The notes under the pieces were generated by a model, which was given only the letters and a program-made list of their open reading frames with translations, was not told the DNA's origin and ran no database searches. A stretch of DNA of 20,305 nt from Pavlovales sp. CCMP2436 (Eukaryota; Haptophyta; Pavlovophyceae; Pavlovales): positions 12,276 through 32,580 of the forward strand of contig MU631737.1 of assembly GCA_026770615.1 (NCBI GenBank). Reading direction: 5' to 3'. A program made the translations under genes and the position numbers. Below, one piece after another: positions 1 through 8,530 of the stretch. Position 1 is the first letter of the stretch, and each line of letters starts with the position of its first letter.

Positions 1-14
1 CTCCTTCTCTCTCC

Positions 15-92
<78 letters not shown>

Positions 93-112
93 TTCCCTCA
101 CCCTCTCATTTT
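1..112. repeat. (CT)n microsatellite
   Basis: The window opens with an almost uninterrupted CT dinucleotide run, interrupted by CCC and TTT. It is a polypyrimidine tract on the plus strand that continues beyond the left edge. No coding content is seen. Confidence 0.95.
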
Positions 113-299
113 TTGTCTCGTTTTCTGTCTCATTCTGTGCCATGACGCGATGGAGGGTACGTTGACTCTTTCACTTCCATTCCAACATTTTCTGTTTGGG
201 GACTTGATGGAGGGGATGCTGAACTATCCACATCCCTACCCCTACCCTTATCAAGAACCTGCCCATGCATTTCCCCTATCCCTGCATTGCGTATTTCAG

Positions 300-350
300 G
301 ACGCGATGGAGGATATGCTACGTGAATGCGCGGACAGAGACCACCTCAAG
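300..350 (+). CDS. Candidate 17-codon internal exon, gene unknown
   Basis: The 51 bases after a good acceptor (TATTTCAG, ending at the first base of the segment) read DAMEDMLRECADRDHLK with no stop. They end at AAG followed by GT and a long T run, so both borders fit a phase-0 exon. Two degenerate copies of its first 25 bases lie upstream at 144-160 and 201-224. It may be a 5' exon of the split gene at 2869-4598, with a repeat-rich insertion in between, but nothing in the window proves the link. A chance open stretch is possible. Confidence 0.35.
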
Positions 351-540
351 GTTTTTTTTTTTTTTTTCGCCTTCTTTAAAAGTGGCATTTGTGGCGGCGT
401 CAGCAGAAAATGCTCTTTTGGAGCAGTGACCCTGATTTAAGTTAGCTGCACCACCGGGTCGGCGCCGATGAGAGGCTCACAATGCACCTACATTTTTTCT
501 GTAAACGTCAACCCTAAGACCTTTAATTAATTACTTATAT
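351..540. other. Non-coding stretch, presumed intron or intergenic
   Basis: It starts with a 17-base T run after the candidate donor at 351. It then continues with moderately AT-rich sequence that has no persuasive reading frame. I see no known element in it. Confidence 0.4.
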
Positions 541-600
541 ATTTTTTGGAAAATGGCGTCAAGTTAAAATGTTGACTTTGGAAAATGACGCGAAGTTAAA
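541..600. repeat. Two-copy short tandem repeat with GGCGTCAAGTT motif
   Basis: The phrase GGAAAATGGCGTCAAGTTAA is followed about 37 bases later by the related GGAAAATGACGCGAAGTTAA. The same GGCGTCAAGTT phrase recurs in direct orientation near 1743. It recurs in inverted form (ACTTGACGCC) near 1817. The three sites bracket the minus-strand coding region at 788-1695, so they may be remains of transposon ends, but no clean terminal pair or target duplication could be defined. Confidence 0.45.
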
Positions 601-787
601 ATTCTGAGTTATACCGCGCGATTTCGTTATTGCACGCTAGTCGTTGGTTAGTTTGGGCGTGCGTGCTCGCCGCTTGCAATAACTAACGAAGGCGCGCCGC
701 CTGGGCGGGAATTGGGGCGTGCGTGCTCGCCGCGCCTCCGGGCCGATAGCCGACAGCGCTACCTGGCATGCACCGCGCGTCAAGCCC

Positions 788-1695
788 TTAGGAGGGGGGG
801 GCGATGGGGCTCAGGGGCGGGCCGAATAGGGCTCCTGCAAGACGCCCGCGCCCGGGCCCGCCCCTGCCCGCGGCCGCGCGGCCGCGCCCACGCCCGCGCC
901 CGCGCCCGCCGACAGTGTTCGCGGCTGCTGCCACCTCCGCGGCGATGGCAGCCTCCTCGATGATGGCTGCCACGCCCTTATCTTTGAGCACCTTGAACTG
1001 CCGCTTGATCGTGCTGATGCCCGCCGCCGAGTCGGTGAGCTCTATCGCCAGGGCGAACGACCTGATCTCCGTGGCTTTAAGCCGGGTTAGATCAGCCTCG
1101 CCGTGGCGCTCGGCAAAGAGGCGAGCGAAGCGCGGGAGATGCGTCTGGTAGCTCCACTTGATGGCTACAGGCACTCCTCGTCATCAGCCGTCATGTCGAT
1201 GTCAACACGTGCGCTCTCGTCGAAAGCAGCACGTGCGCGCGGTGCGGGCTCGTCGGCAGAAGGCGCGCGCGGTGCGTGCTCGTCAGCAGCTGGCGAGCGC
1301 TCGTCAGCAGGTGCGCTTGCCTGTGCCTCAGGGGCCGGAGAGCTGCCGCCTGCCCCCCCGGGGGTCTGTACCGGAGGCAGCAGCAGGCGCGAGCTGCCTC
1401 CCTCCCGAGGGTGTTCTGGCTGGAGAAGAGGTGCGCGAGGGTGCGCTGGCGCAGGGCGGGCCGCATGATGCCCGACACCCCCTTGGCGTTGAGCTGGTGA
1501 TCGTAGTAGCCGCCGAGCGCGCCGCCATCGGGCACGTGCTGGAGGGGGACGAACGTCGTGTAGTGCTTGGTGACCTGGTTCTCGGAGGTGACCACGGTGA
1601 GGTGTCGAGTACGATGCACGCAGGCGCAGCTCACCAGTCAAGCCGTCGGAGAGACTCGTGTCGACATGAATCTCCACGTCGACGCACCACGCCAT
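788..1695 (-). CDS. Unrecognised split gene, three coding segments in different frames
   Basis: Three minus-strand segments look coding but lie in different frames. The first begins at ATG 1695 (MAWCVDVEIHVDTS) and reaches a GTGAGC donor-like site after about 20 codons. The second runs within about 1600-1400 and includes VTKHYTTFVPLQHVPDGG. The third is an acidic stretch ending in VDIDMTADDEECL at 1165. A further open frame runs from about 1174 to 788: it begins AIKWSYQTHLPRFARLF, continues with helical sequence and ends in a (GR)n tract. Introns could join these segments, or the gene may be decayed. The segment at 1174-960 has the helix layout of a tyrosine-recombinase core-binding domain (helix, short loop, STIKRQFKVLKDKG). 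This is only a resemblance; no catalytic R-H-R-Y domain is seen. Function is unassigned. Confidence 0.35.
845..912. repeat. GC-rich (CGCCCG)n low-complexity tract
   Basis: Nearly pure C/G sequence is made of CGCCCG-type hexamers, with a short palindromic GCGGCCGCGCGGCCGC core. In the minus frame it encodes a GR repeat, so part of the apparent protein tail there is simple repeat. Confidence 0.8.
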
Positions 1696-1879
1696 CGAGC
1701 GAGCGCCTTTGAGTCGTCAACGTGCTGGCAGGTGCTATCGCATGGCGTCAAGTTGAATTGGAAAATTTCAATCGCGATTATCTCGAAAAAAAGTTCCCTC
1801 CCTCGAAGGCGTTTTCTACTTGACGCCGCCACATTTAGGCGGACAGAGTTCGACTCAAGCTGCGTTATATTTATCGAGT

Positions 1880-2050
1880 GATTGATAATAATAGAGCGTG
1901 TGTGTGTGTGTGGGTGGGTTGGTATTGATTTGGGATGGGGGGGGCGGGTTCGTTTTGTGTTTGGGTTTTTTTATAGGTGTAGTTAGTTTTCTTAGCGTCT
2001 CCTGGTGTTTTCATCAATCTGGTTTTTAGGGGTCAAATGTGTTACTTGGG
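1880..2050. other. GT-rich non-coding stretch
   Basis: It contains a (GT)n/GGGTGGG run near 1898-1917, a G8 run near 1936 and T-rich sequence. No reading frame is convincing. It may be intron or transposon flank. Confidence 0.5.
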
Positions 2051-2192
2051 TCTTATATTAGAGAAAGGTCCGGCTCTTCTTGACCCCAAATGACACGATT
2101 GACCCCAAAAGCCGAATAGACGAAAACTCTCCTGTGCGCTTTGTCCTAGCCCAAATCCTAGCCCCTTCTCCTGATCTAGTTAGCTGGGCCAA

Positions 2193-2267
2193 CCCCCCCC
2201 CCCCCCCCTCTTTGCCTAAGCTAATGCTGGGCCCCCGCCGCCCCCCCCCCCCCCGCCCCCGCCCCCT
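2193..2267. repeat. Poly-C tracts
   Basis: Long C runs (about 16 and 14 bases) lie near 2193-2208 and 2239-2252, with CCCCGCCGCC in between. They form a pyrimidine-rich tract that could serve as an intron 3' tract or a G-quadruplex on the minus strand. Long homopolymers are also prone to length error. Confidence 0.8.
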
Positions 2268-2339
2268 ACAGGCCACCGTTCCGTGCGCCTTCCACTCAGT
2301 CCAGGGCAACACACACGCAGTGAGTGCTTCTTGCGTTAT

Positions 2340-2400
2340 ACACACTCACACACATGTACATTGATAGATAGGTAGATTGATAGATTGATAGATTGATAGA
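2340..2400. repeat. (CA)n and (GATA/GATT)n microsatellites
   Basis: A short CA run is followed by about nine GATA or GATTGATA repeats. Non-coding. Confidence 0.9.
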
Positions 2401-2516
2401 TTATAAAATAAATAGATGTTACAATAAGATTAGAATAATACCAACGTAGTGCAGGGCGACCAACACGCGGTGCGCTCTACTGCTCATTCTAATCTGTTTT
2501 GCGTTTTTTAATTGAT

Positions 2517-2578
2517 ATCATCATCATCATCATCATCATCATCGCTATTATTATCATCATCATTGTCATGATCATCAC
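2517..2578. repeat. (ATC)n microsatellite
   Basis: About nine consecutive ATC triplets are followed by degenerate ATT/ATC copies. The segment lies between two copies of the CAGGG-type exon-edge repeat (2452 and 2595) and is most simply intronic. Confidence 0.9.
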
Positions 2579-2868
2579 TAGCATGAACTTAGTGCAGGGT
2601 GACTGAAACGCGAAACGCGCTTTCTTGCGTGATATATTATTTGTCCCTCACTATTGCCTGTGGATTTTGATTTTTATTTGTTTTTTCTAGCTATCTGAGC
2701 TTCCCTTGGTAACTATATTCCTTAATTGAGAATATTCAATATCTAATTACAGATAGAGCACACGGACGATCAGATCTTGGACGCCCATCATTAAACAATA
2801 TCTCTCCTATTACAATAGATATAATATATAACACTAACAATACGTGACAATGTATAAATCAATAGAGA

Positions 2869-4598
2869 GATCACAAGGACGATCAGTTCTCAGACGACCC
2901 CCGCAAGTGCGGCGACGATACGGCAGGCAAGGCCTGGCGGGTGCGTTTTTTGTGCTTTGTGCTTTATATTTGTGGGCGTGACCGCTCAATCCGGGCGGGT
3001 GCGCTTGTGCTATTATGTTCTTCAATTTTCTTTATTTCTTTATTTCCTTCTAATTCTACTATTCTGTAACTAATCATAATATTCAACCCCCCCTCCCCCT
3101 CCCGTGCCGCAGGTGTTCACGAAGAACGATGGGCCGATCGCGCGCGCACTGACGTGCGCAGGTAGACTGGCGCACACACTGGCCAGGGGAGGAGAGCCCG
3201 AGGTATCACTTATGTTCATATTAATTCTGATAACATAATGATAATTCAGATGCGAATACAAATACTTCTTGAGCCTTTCTATGGCGCATACACTTGCCGG
3301 GAGAAGGGAGCATGTGTTATTATTATTGAGCACGGTATTGTTCTTATGATTCTTATAACAATTGTTGTTGTGATTGTTGTTCTTGTCGCACACTCCGAGG
3401 GAGAGGGAGCCCAAGATATGTGTGACACACTTCTATCCCAACCCCCCCCCCTCTTTCTCTTTCTCTTTCGCGGAGCCGTTTGCTTTCATTCTTCCGTGCC
3501 CCTGCCCTGTAACTAACCGACCCTCGCTGCTTCTCTCTTTTCCCCTGCGGTCATGTCTGCTGTCTGCTGTCTGCTGTCGATCACGCCTGCGAGTGAACGC
3601 CTCCTGTTGAGCACTGCTGAGCCTTATTACTGTTTTTACTATCATATTATGTCGAACAAACAGGCCTACATGAAGCTCAAGCCCTGGTGGAGCAAGGGCG
3701 AGGAGGGTGCGGGGAGGAAACCGCCAGACTTTTGGAGACGACCCCGGCTGCAGTCCGGGGCTGCGGGGGCAGACGGGGGGGACGGGGGGGTGCGCTGGGG
3801 GCTATTCGTGATGTCGGACACGCCTGCGGTGATGCAATGGCTGAATGCGAGCGAGCAGCTCCGAGAAAAAGTGGTGCAAACAAAGGTGCCCCCCCCTAAC
3901 GCCAGGGAGCATTCGCGCACAGCTCCTATGGCTGCGTGCTCGGGAAAATATCTACCTTCAACCCCTGGTTCTATGTGTGTTATAACCTGTTACAGGGAGC
4001 ATTTGCGCACAACACGTACGGCCGCGTGTGCTCGGGGAAGGACGCCCGGGGCGTGTGGCAGGGGTGCGAGCGGAGAGAGGACCCCGGGGGCGGATGGACG
4101 CGCATCATCCTCGACCTCGCCCTCGCCTCGCTCACAGACGGGTGCTTTAGATTATTCTTTTTTATTTTGTGTCTTTGTGTGTCTTTGTGTGTCTTTGTCT
4201 TTTCTTTTCTTTTCTTTTTAAATGTGTTGTCACTCTGTTTTTTCTGTTTTTCTTTGACGCGCATCACCTTCGACCTCACACTCGTCTCGCTTCCAGACTG
4301 ATGTGATCGAGCGGCATCGGACCCAAGCACTGAAATGTTTTATGTGACTTAATTCTAGCCCTACCCCCCCACCCCCCATCCTTCCGTGCACCTAACCAAC
4401 AGGCTGGTGGGCGTGCCGCAGTCCACCTTCCAGGACGCAGTGCACATGCGTTCCTTTAGCAGCAAGGCGCACTACGTCTCCTTCCACTACATCACGCGCC
4501 CCTGGACCAACCGTGGCTTCCGTAAAGGTGTGGTGGACATACTGCAGGGTTTGCTGTCCGCCGACTCACCATCAGCGGCAGCTGGCCCACACCGATAG
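2869..4598 (+). CDS. Split gene, fucosyltransferase-like glycosyltransferase (partial)
   Basis: Five exons join in phase. 2869-2940 encodes DHKDDQFSDDPRKCGDD and onward and ends at GG|GTGCGT. 3113-3202 follows CCGTGCCGCAG and encodes VFTKNDGPIARALTC and onward. 3664-3885 encodes AYMKLKPWWSKGEE to EKVVQTK. 3996-4141 follows TTACAG. 4403-4598 follows CCTAACCAACAG and ends in TAG. The joins are phase 0 three times and phase 2 once, all with GT/AG. The C-terminal half shows the order LFVMSDTPAVMQWL, GAFAH, WTRIILDLALASLTDG, LVGVPQSTFQDAV. In FUT8/O-FucT-type GT-B enzymes an equivalent series carries the nucleotide-sugar binding residues (known of the family). Those enzymes fucosylate glycans in the secretory pathway. 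The N-terminal exons are missing or uncertain, and 3700-3790 is low-complexity and could hide another intron. The exon chain is well supported; the family call is a pattern match only. Confidence 0.55.
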
Positions 4599-4599
4599 T

Positions 4600-4605
4600 A
4601 ATAAA
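4600..4605 (+). terminator. AATAAA polyadenylation-like signal
   Basis: The hexamer sits two bases after the TAG stop of the split gene. That is very close, so cleavage would leave a short 3' UTR. The position supports 4598 as the true gene end, although the hexamer alone is common in AT-rich sequence. Confidence 0.4.
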
Positions 4606-4918
4606 TACGAGTAGTTTATTTGTTTGTCGATTGAAAAAAAGCTCGGTAGAAATCACCAGGATTTTCTCAAATTCCTCAAGCATTCAGCACGTTCCGCCAC
4701 CTCGTCACCAGTTGACGATGCATTCATATCTCGCACACATAACCTACAGGCCTTTGGACTGTGATTTCCACTATATCCGTTTGACACGCTCATGCTGTAA
4801 CTAACTAGCCACGCTTCTAGCAACCTCGTGGGGTAGGACTAGGAGCGATTCAGTGCGCGAAACACACCGGCTGCTCGCCACGTCTAGTCGGTCCCACCCA
4901 TGGCCCTATTTTAAAAAT
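4606..4918. other. Intergenic stretch with no gene
   Basis: No credible reading frame is present. One phrase at 4890 (CGGTCCCACCC) matches the terminal bases of the transposon family at 7498 and 19622. It may be a decayed end of that family, or chance. Confidence 0.5.
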
Positions 4919-5106
4919 AGCTATGTTATGTTATGATGCTACTTCTTCCGCCTGGGGCGCAGTCTCTGCGTCCAGGAGGCCCCGGGTGTCAGCGTCTGAG
5001 CGTCACTCTGTTGAGTTCTAGCGTCACCTTGCGGTGATACCAAAACGCCAACTGAGCTCCAAAGCAGACGATTTCGTTTCGGGTTTGGTTGAAGATAGGT
5101 TCCACT

Positions 5107-5597
5107 GCGGTGTCTCGCCCCACGCAGCGACGCAGTCCACATTGCGACGCATGACAGTGTAAGTTATCGGGTAGCCCATTGCAATGCCGAAGCATGCCCG
5201 CAGATGCCAGTTGCGAGATGGCGAGTCGTCGGGCCGAGGGCTGTACGTCAAGTAGCAGCACTAGATCTGGGATCCGGGGAGAGCGCCCGGCTTCCATACG
5301 CTGGGCATCGACGTCATCTTCTCGTCGGGATCCGGGGAAAGCGCCCAGCTTCTATACGTTGGGCATCGACGTCATCTTCTTGTCGGAAATCACGTGCGGC
5401 ATCTTCTTTTGCGCGTGCAAGTGGTGCTGCTGTGTTGGCCGTCAGCGCGGATTGAGAGTCCGAGCTGTTCTGCATGGCGATCTGCTCTGCATGGTATTCC
5501 AGCACTAGATCGGTCAGCGAGGAATCAGTCGACGGCGGATCGGGCCGTCGACGTGGATTGGAAGTGACGTCTCCTTCCCCCCCATCTCACTGTTCCG
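5107..5597 (-). pseudogene. Broken coding region carried by the LINE-tailed chimera
   Basis: A frame that opens after a TGA near 5605 reads through TDLVLEYHAEQIAMQNSSDS to RQEDDVDAQRIEAGRFPRIP. A 58-bp tandem duplication then shifts the frame. The second copy continues in another frame as MEAGRSPRIPDLVLLLDV. Farther on, a third frame looks the more protein-like (ACFGIAMGYPITYTVMRRN, then AAWGETPQWN). The protein is unrecognised. The acidic, Ala- and Gln-rich start and later aromatic segments suggest a real former protein rather than noise. The duplication alone would stop expression of one continuous product. Confidence 0.4.
5269..5384. repeat. 58-bp tandem duplication
   Basis: Two adjacent copies (5269-5326 and 5327-5384) share GGGATCCGGGGARAGCGCCC and the phrase GGGCATCGACGTCATCTTCT. 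They differ at a handful of positions. 58 is not a multiple of three, so the duplication shifts any frame through it. Confidence 0.92.
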
Positions 5598-5598
5598 T

Positions 5599-5729
5599 AA
5601 AAATGCGGCTCGCGGCGTGCCGAAGACTATTTTATGATCTAGACGGTTATCCTACCCACCCTCTCATGGGAGGATACGTTGGAGTTACTGCGGGAATGAC
5701 TGGACCGTCGGTCCGGCACTCCATTGCTC
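5599..5729. repeat. ~130-bp dispersed repeat, copy 1
   Basis: It matches 11138-11270 in the same orientation. The best part runs from TAGACGGTTATCCTACCCA through GGAGGATACGTTGGAGTTAC to GGTCCGGCACTCCATTG. It includes a small inverted repeat (ATCCTACCCA against TGGGAGGAT). The left edge coincides with the right border of the chimeric insertion. Family not recognised. Confidence 0.85.
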
Positions 5730-5944
5730 GGCTGCCCTGTGTTTGCGAGCCGCTTCGTGCCGTGCACGAGGCCGTACATCCTGGGCTGCAGACCCACAGG
5801 CGAAGCAAGGCGCCTGACCGTGGGCGTGCGGGCACCTGGCCCATATTTTAATATATGGGTGGACGCACAGCGAGCGCTGGCACTCGAAGTGCCAGCTCGA
5901 AGAAGACGAAGTGAGAAACAGGAAGAGTCGGGGATGAGGACTCC
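5730..5944. other. Spacer between repeat copy 1 and the satellite
   Basis: No recognised gene. It contains short inverted phrases (CCCATATTTTAATATATGGG and GCTGGCACTCGAAGTGCCAGC-like). Open frames here are short and overlap on both strands, as in random GC-rich DNA. Confidence 0.4.
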
Positions 5945-7497
5945 TGAGACTGGTGGGAACGCTGCGACGATTGTAGCTGCGTTGTGAGAAGGCATGGACG
6001 ACGAGCAAGCTCCGGCGAGAGCCGGGCGAGCGGTGCCCAGATGAGAGCTGCTGCTGCCGCTGTGCTGAGCCTGCCACAGCTTCAGCTGGGTGGGTACGTG
6101 CGCGCCTCAGGACCGACTGCAGCGCGCTGATGCTGCGCTGTGCTCGACGACGAGAAATATGGCCTGCTCTCGCCGGCTAGAGCCGAGCGAGCGGGCCAAT
6201 TGAATGGGTTTAAATGGCAGGAAGGCCTTTGCGTCGCGTTGGCTTCAGCGTATTGAGTTGGGCCGGACGCGCATGGCAATGCTACGACAGTCAGAGCTGT
6301 GCTGCTTTGCGAGAAGGCATGGACCACCAGCAAGCTCCGGCGTGAGCCGGGCGAGCGGTGCCTAGATGAGAGTGGCTGCTGCTGCTGCGCAGAGCCTGTC
6401 GGGGCTTGAGCTGGGTGGGCGCGTGCGCGCCTCGAGACCGGCTACCAAGCGCTGACGCTGCGCTTTGCTCGGCAACAAGGACTGGCCATTTTTGCTGGCT
6501 AGAGCCGGGAGAGCGGGGCGAGTGAATGGCTGGAAGGCCATTGTGATTTGTATCGCGCCAGCTTCAGCGTACTACGCTGGATCCGGCGCGCATGGCAAGT
6601 GGCAGCGCTTAAACAACCAGAACTGTGCTGCTTTGCAAGAAGGCATTGACAACCAGCAAGCTTCGGCGAGAGCCCGGCGAGCGGTGCCCAGTTGAGAGCG
6701 GCGGCTGCCGCTGCGCTGAGCCTGCCACAGATATGTAGCTGGGTGGGCGCGTGTGCGCCTCAAGACCGGCTGGGGCGAGCTGACACTGCGCTGTGCTTAG
6801 CGACGAGGATTGGCCAGAAGAGCTGGGCGAGCGGGCGATGGAATGGCTGAAAGGCCATTGCATCGCGTTGGCTGTACTGAGTTGGGCCGGACGCGCATGG
6901 CATTCATTGGCAACGCTGTCAGACTGTGCTGCGTTGCGAGAAAGCATGGACCGCTAGCAAGCTCCGGTGAGAGCCGGGCGAGCGGTGTCCAGATGAGATG
7001 AGAGCGGCTGCTGCCGCTGCGCTGAGCCTGCCAGAGCTTTAGCTGGGTGGGCGCGTGCGCGCTTCAGGACCGGCTGGGACGAGCTGACGCTGCGCTGTGC
7101 TCGGCGACGAGGACTCGCCAGCGCTTGCTGGCTAGAGCCGTGCGAGCGGGCGATTGCGTCGCGTTGGCTTCAGCGTACTGAGCTGGGCCGGACGCGCATG
7201 GCAACGCTGCGACAGTCAGACTGTGCTGCGTTTCGAGAAAGCATGGACCACCAGCAAGCTCCGGTGAGAGCCAGGCGAGCGGTGCCCAGATGAGAGCGGC
7301 TACTGCCACTGCGCTAAGCCTGCCGCAGCTTGAGCTGGGTGGGCGCGTGCGCGCCTCGAAATCGACTGCAGCGAGCTGACGCTGCGCTGTGCTCGGCGAC
7401 GAGATATCTGTCCTGCTCTCGCCAGCTAGAGCCGGGAGAGCAGGCGATTGAATGGCTGCAAGGCCATTGCGTCGCGTTGGTTGGCTTTAGCCTACTG
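5945..7497. repeat. Satellite array of ~300-327-bp units, left block
   Basis: Marker phrases recur in order: GCATGGACCACCAGCAAGCT, GAGAGCCGGGCGAGCGG, GAGCTGGGTGGGCGCGTGCG, CTGACGCTGCGCTGTGCTCG, GAATGGCTGGAAGGCCATTG, GAGCTGGGCCGGACGCGCAT. The GCATGG marker lies near 5992, 6317, 6643, 6943 and 7241, giving spacings of about 325, 326, 300 and 298. Unit lengths vary and are not multiples of three. The many open frames on both strands are therefore by-products. Copies diverge by roughly 10-20 percent by eye. The block is cut at 7497 by the transposon insertion. Confidence 0.93.
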
Positions 7498-7912
7498 CGG
7501 TCCCACTCCTGAGCCCAATCCTATTAGATCCTATGACAAAGGACGCGGCCGCATGGTCGCCGTGTGTTCACATTTCCTTCTCCTGAGCCGAGCCTTCGAA
7601 TGTAGGGTCTCAAGCGGCTAATTAAAAGCCTCGACCCTTAGCTGAGCAAGCAATAACTAATTTAACATACTTAATAAAATGCCGAATTTAAATAAATGCT
7701 GAAATCCTGTTCAATAGAGTATTTCTCAGGAATGGCCAATAGGACGGTAACTAAGTGCCCCTAGGGGCTGCCCCAGGGGTGAGCCGGACACATCTGAAGT
7801 TAACTATGCTTTCCCACACCCCACGTCGAGGCCCCCACGCGCTTAGCGGAGGAAGCGGGCTACCTCTGGCCCGGCTCTTAGAAAAGGCCTGCGTAACATA
7901 CGAAGAATATTC

Positions 7913-7966
7913 GTGGGGCCCCGGGCCGGGGGCCCGGGGCCCTCGGGGCCCCAGCCCCCGGGTGCC
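7913..7966. repeat. GGGCCCCGG-rich palindromic GC tract
   Basis: Almost pure G/C blocks of GGGGCCCC, GGGCCGGGGGCCC and CCTCGGGGCCCC can fold on themselves in several registers. The tract lies just after the part of the transposon shared with its deleted relative. Confidence 0.8.
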
Positions 7967-8040
7967 CTGAGCGAGAGTTAACAGTGCGGCGTGCGAGTAC
8001 GGCGCCTTTGTATTTGATGATAATAAACAAGGTAAGTAGT

Positions 8041-8105
8041 TGCGCGCGCGCGCAGCACTACGTGCGCGTGTGCGCGCGCGCCGCGCGCCGCGCGCGCACG
8101 CATCG
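8041..8105. repeat. Alternating CG/GT tract (Z-DNA-prone)
   Basis: About 65 bases of alternating GC purine-pyrimidine (GCGCGCGCGC, GTGCGCGTGTGCGCGC, CGCGCGCACGC). A second GCGTGCGCGCGCAGTGCGC patch lies near 8305. The AT-rich segment between them, with AACTAATTATTAG, may be the core of a smaller nested element, but its ends are not definable. Confidence 0.75.
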
Positions 8106-8530
8106 CGCACGTTTGCAAGCTTAGAAGTTGCGCACGGCCCTAATGAGCTCAATTTCAATTTCTCAAAGCCCATAGAGCTATTGGCCAGGAGTTATGGCCA
8201 AAACCATTTTATTCTGAATATAATACTAACTAATTATTAGTAAGTGTGTAATTTTATTTTCGAAATGTGTCTTGCTTGCACGTGTAGCTGAGGGCGCGGC
8301 ACCGCAGCGTGCGCGCGCAGTGCGCTGCATAGCTGCACGTGCAGTCGGTAAAAGTTACTAACTAAGGTCAAAACACATAAAAAGGGCCTAACAATTTTCT
8401 TCGCCTGTCGGCGAAAGGGCCTCCCGCGGCGCCTCCGGCGGAGTCCTCCGGGGGCCCTCCGGGGCTTTCTAAGAGCTGGCCTCTGGCGTGGCCATCAGCC
8501 GTCGACAGTGGTAGTGCACAGCCATATAGT

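Larger units (their letters stand above)
4919..5597 (-). mobile_element. LINE-tailed chimeric retrosequence
   Basis: Read on the minus strand, the last ~190 bases (5106 down to 4919) match the 3' end of the plus-strand LINE at 14480-14665, including the CAAGGTGACGCTAGA region and the CATAACATAACATA tail. The sequence before it (5597-5107) does not match the LINE; it is a different coding-like region. TAAAAAT occurs at both borders (4912-4918 and 5598-5604) and may be the target duplication. This is the structure expected when LINE machinery mobilises another RNA carrying its 3' tail, or when template switching occurs. The shared tail is seen directly; the mechanism is inferred. Confidence 0.6.

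Noticed and set aside
712..1174. Plus-strand frames at 712-963 and 804-1151
   Set aside because: Mostly Arg/Pro/Ala translation of the CGCCCG repeat and antisense to the better minus-strand frame.
3980..4330. 116-codon minus-strand frame
   Set aside because: It is the complement of the coding exon 3996-4141 and of T-rich intron; the Lys-rich run reflects the TTTCTTTT repeat.
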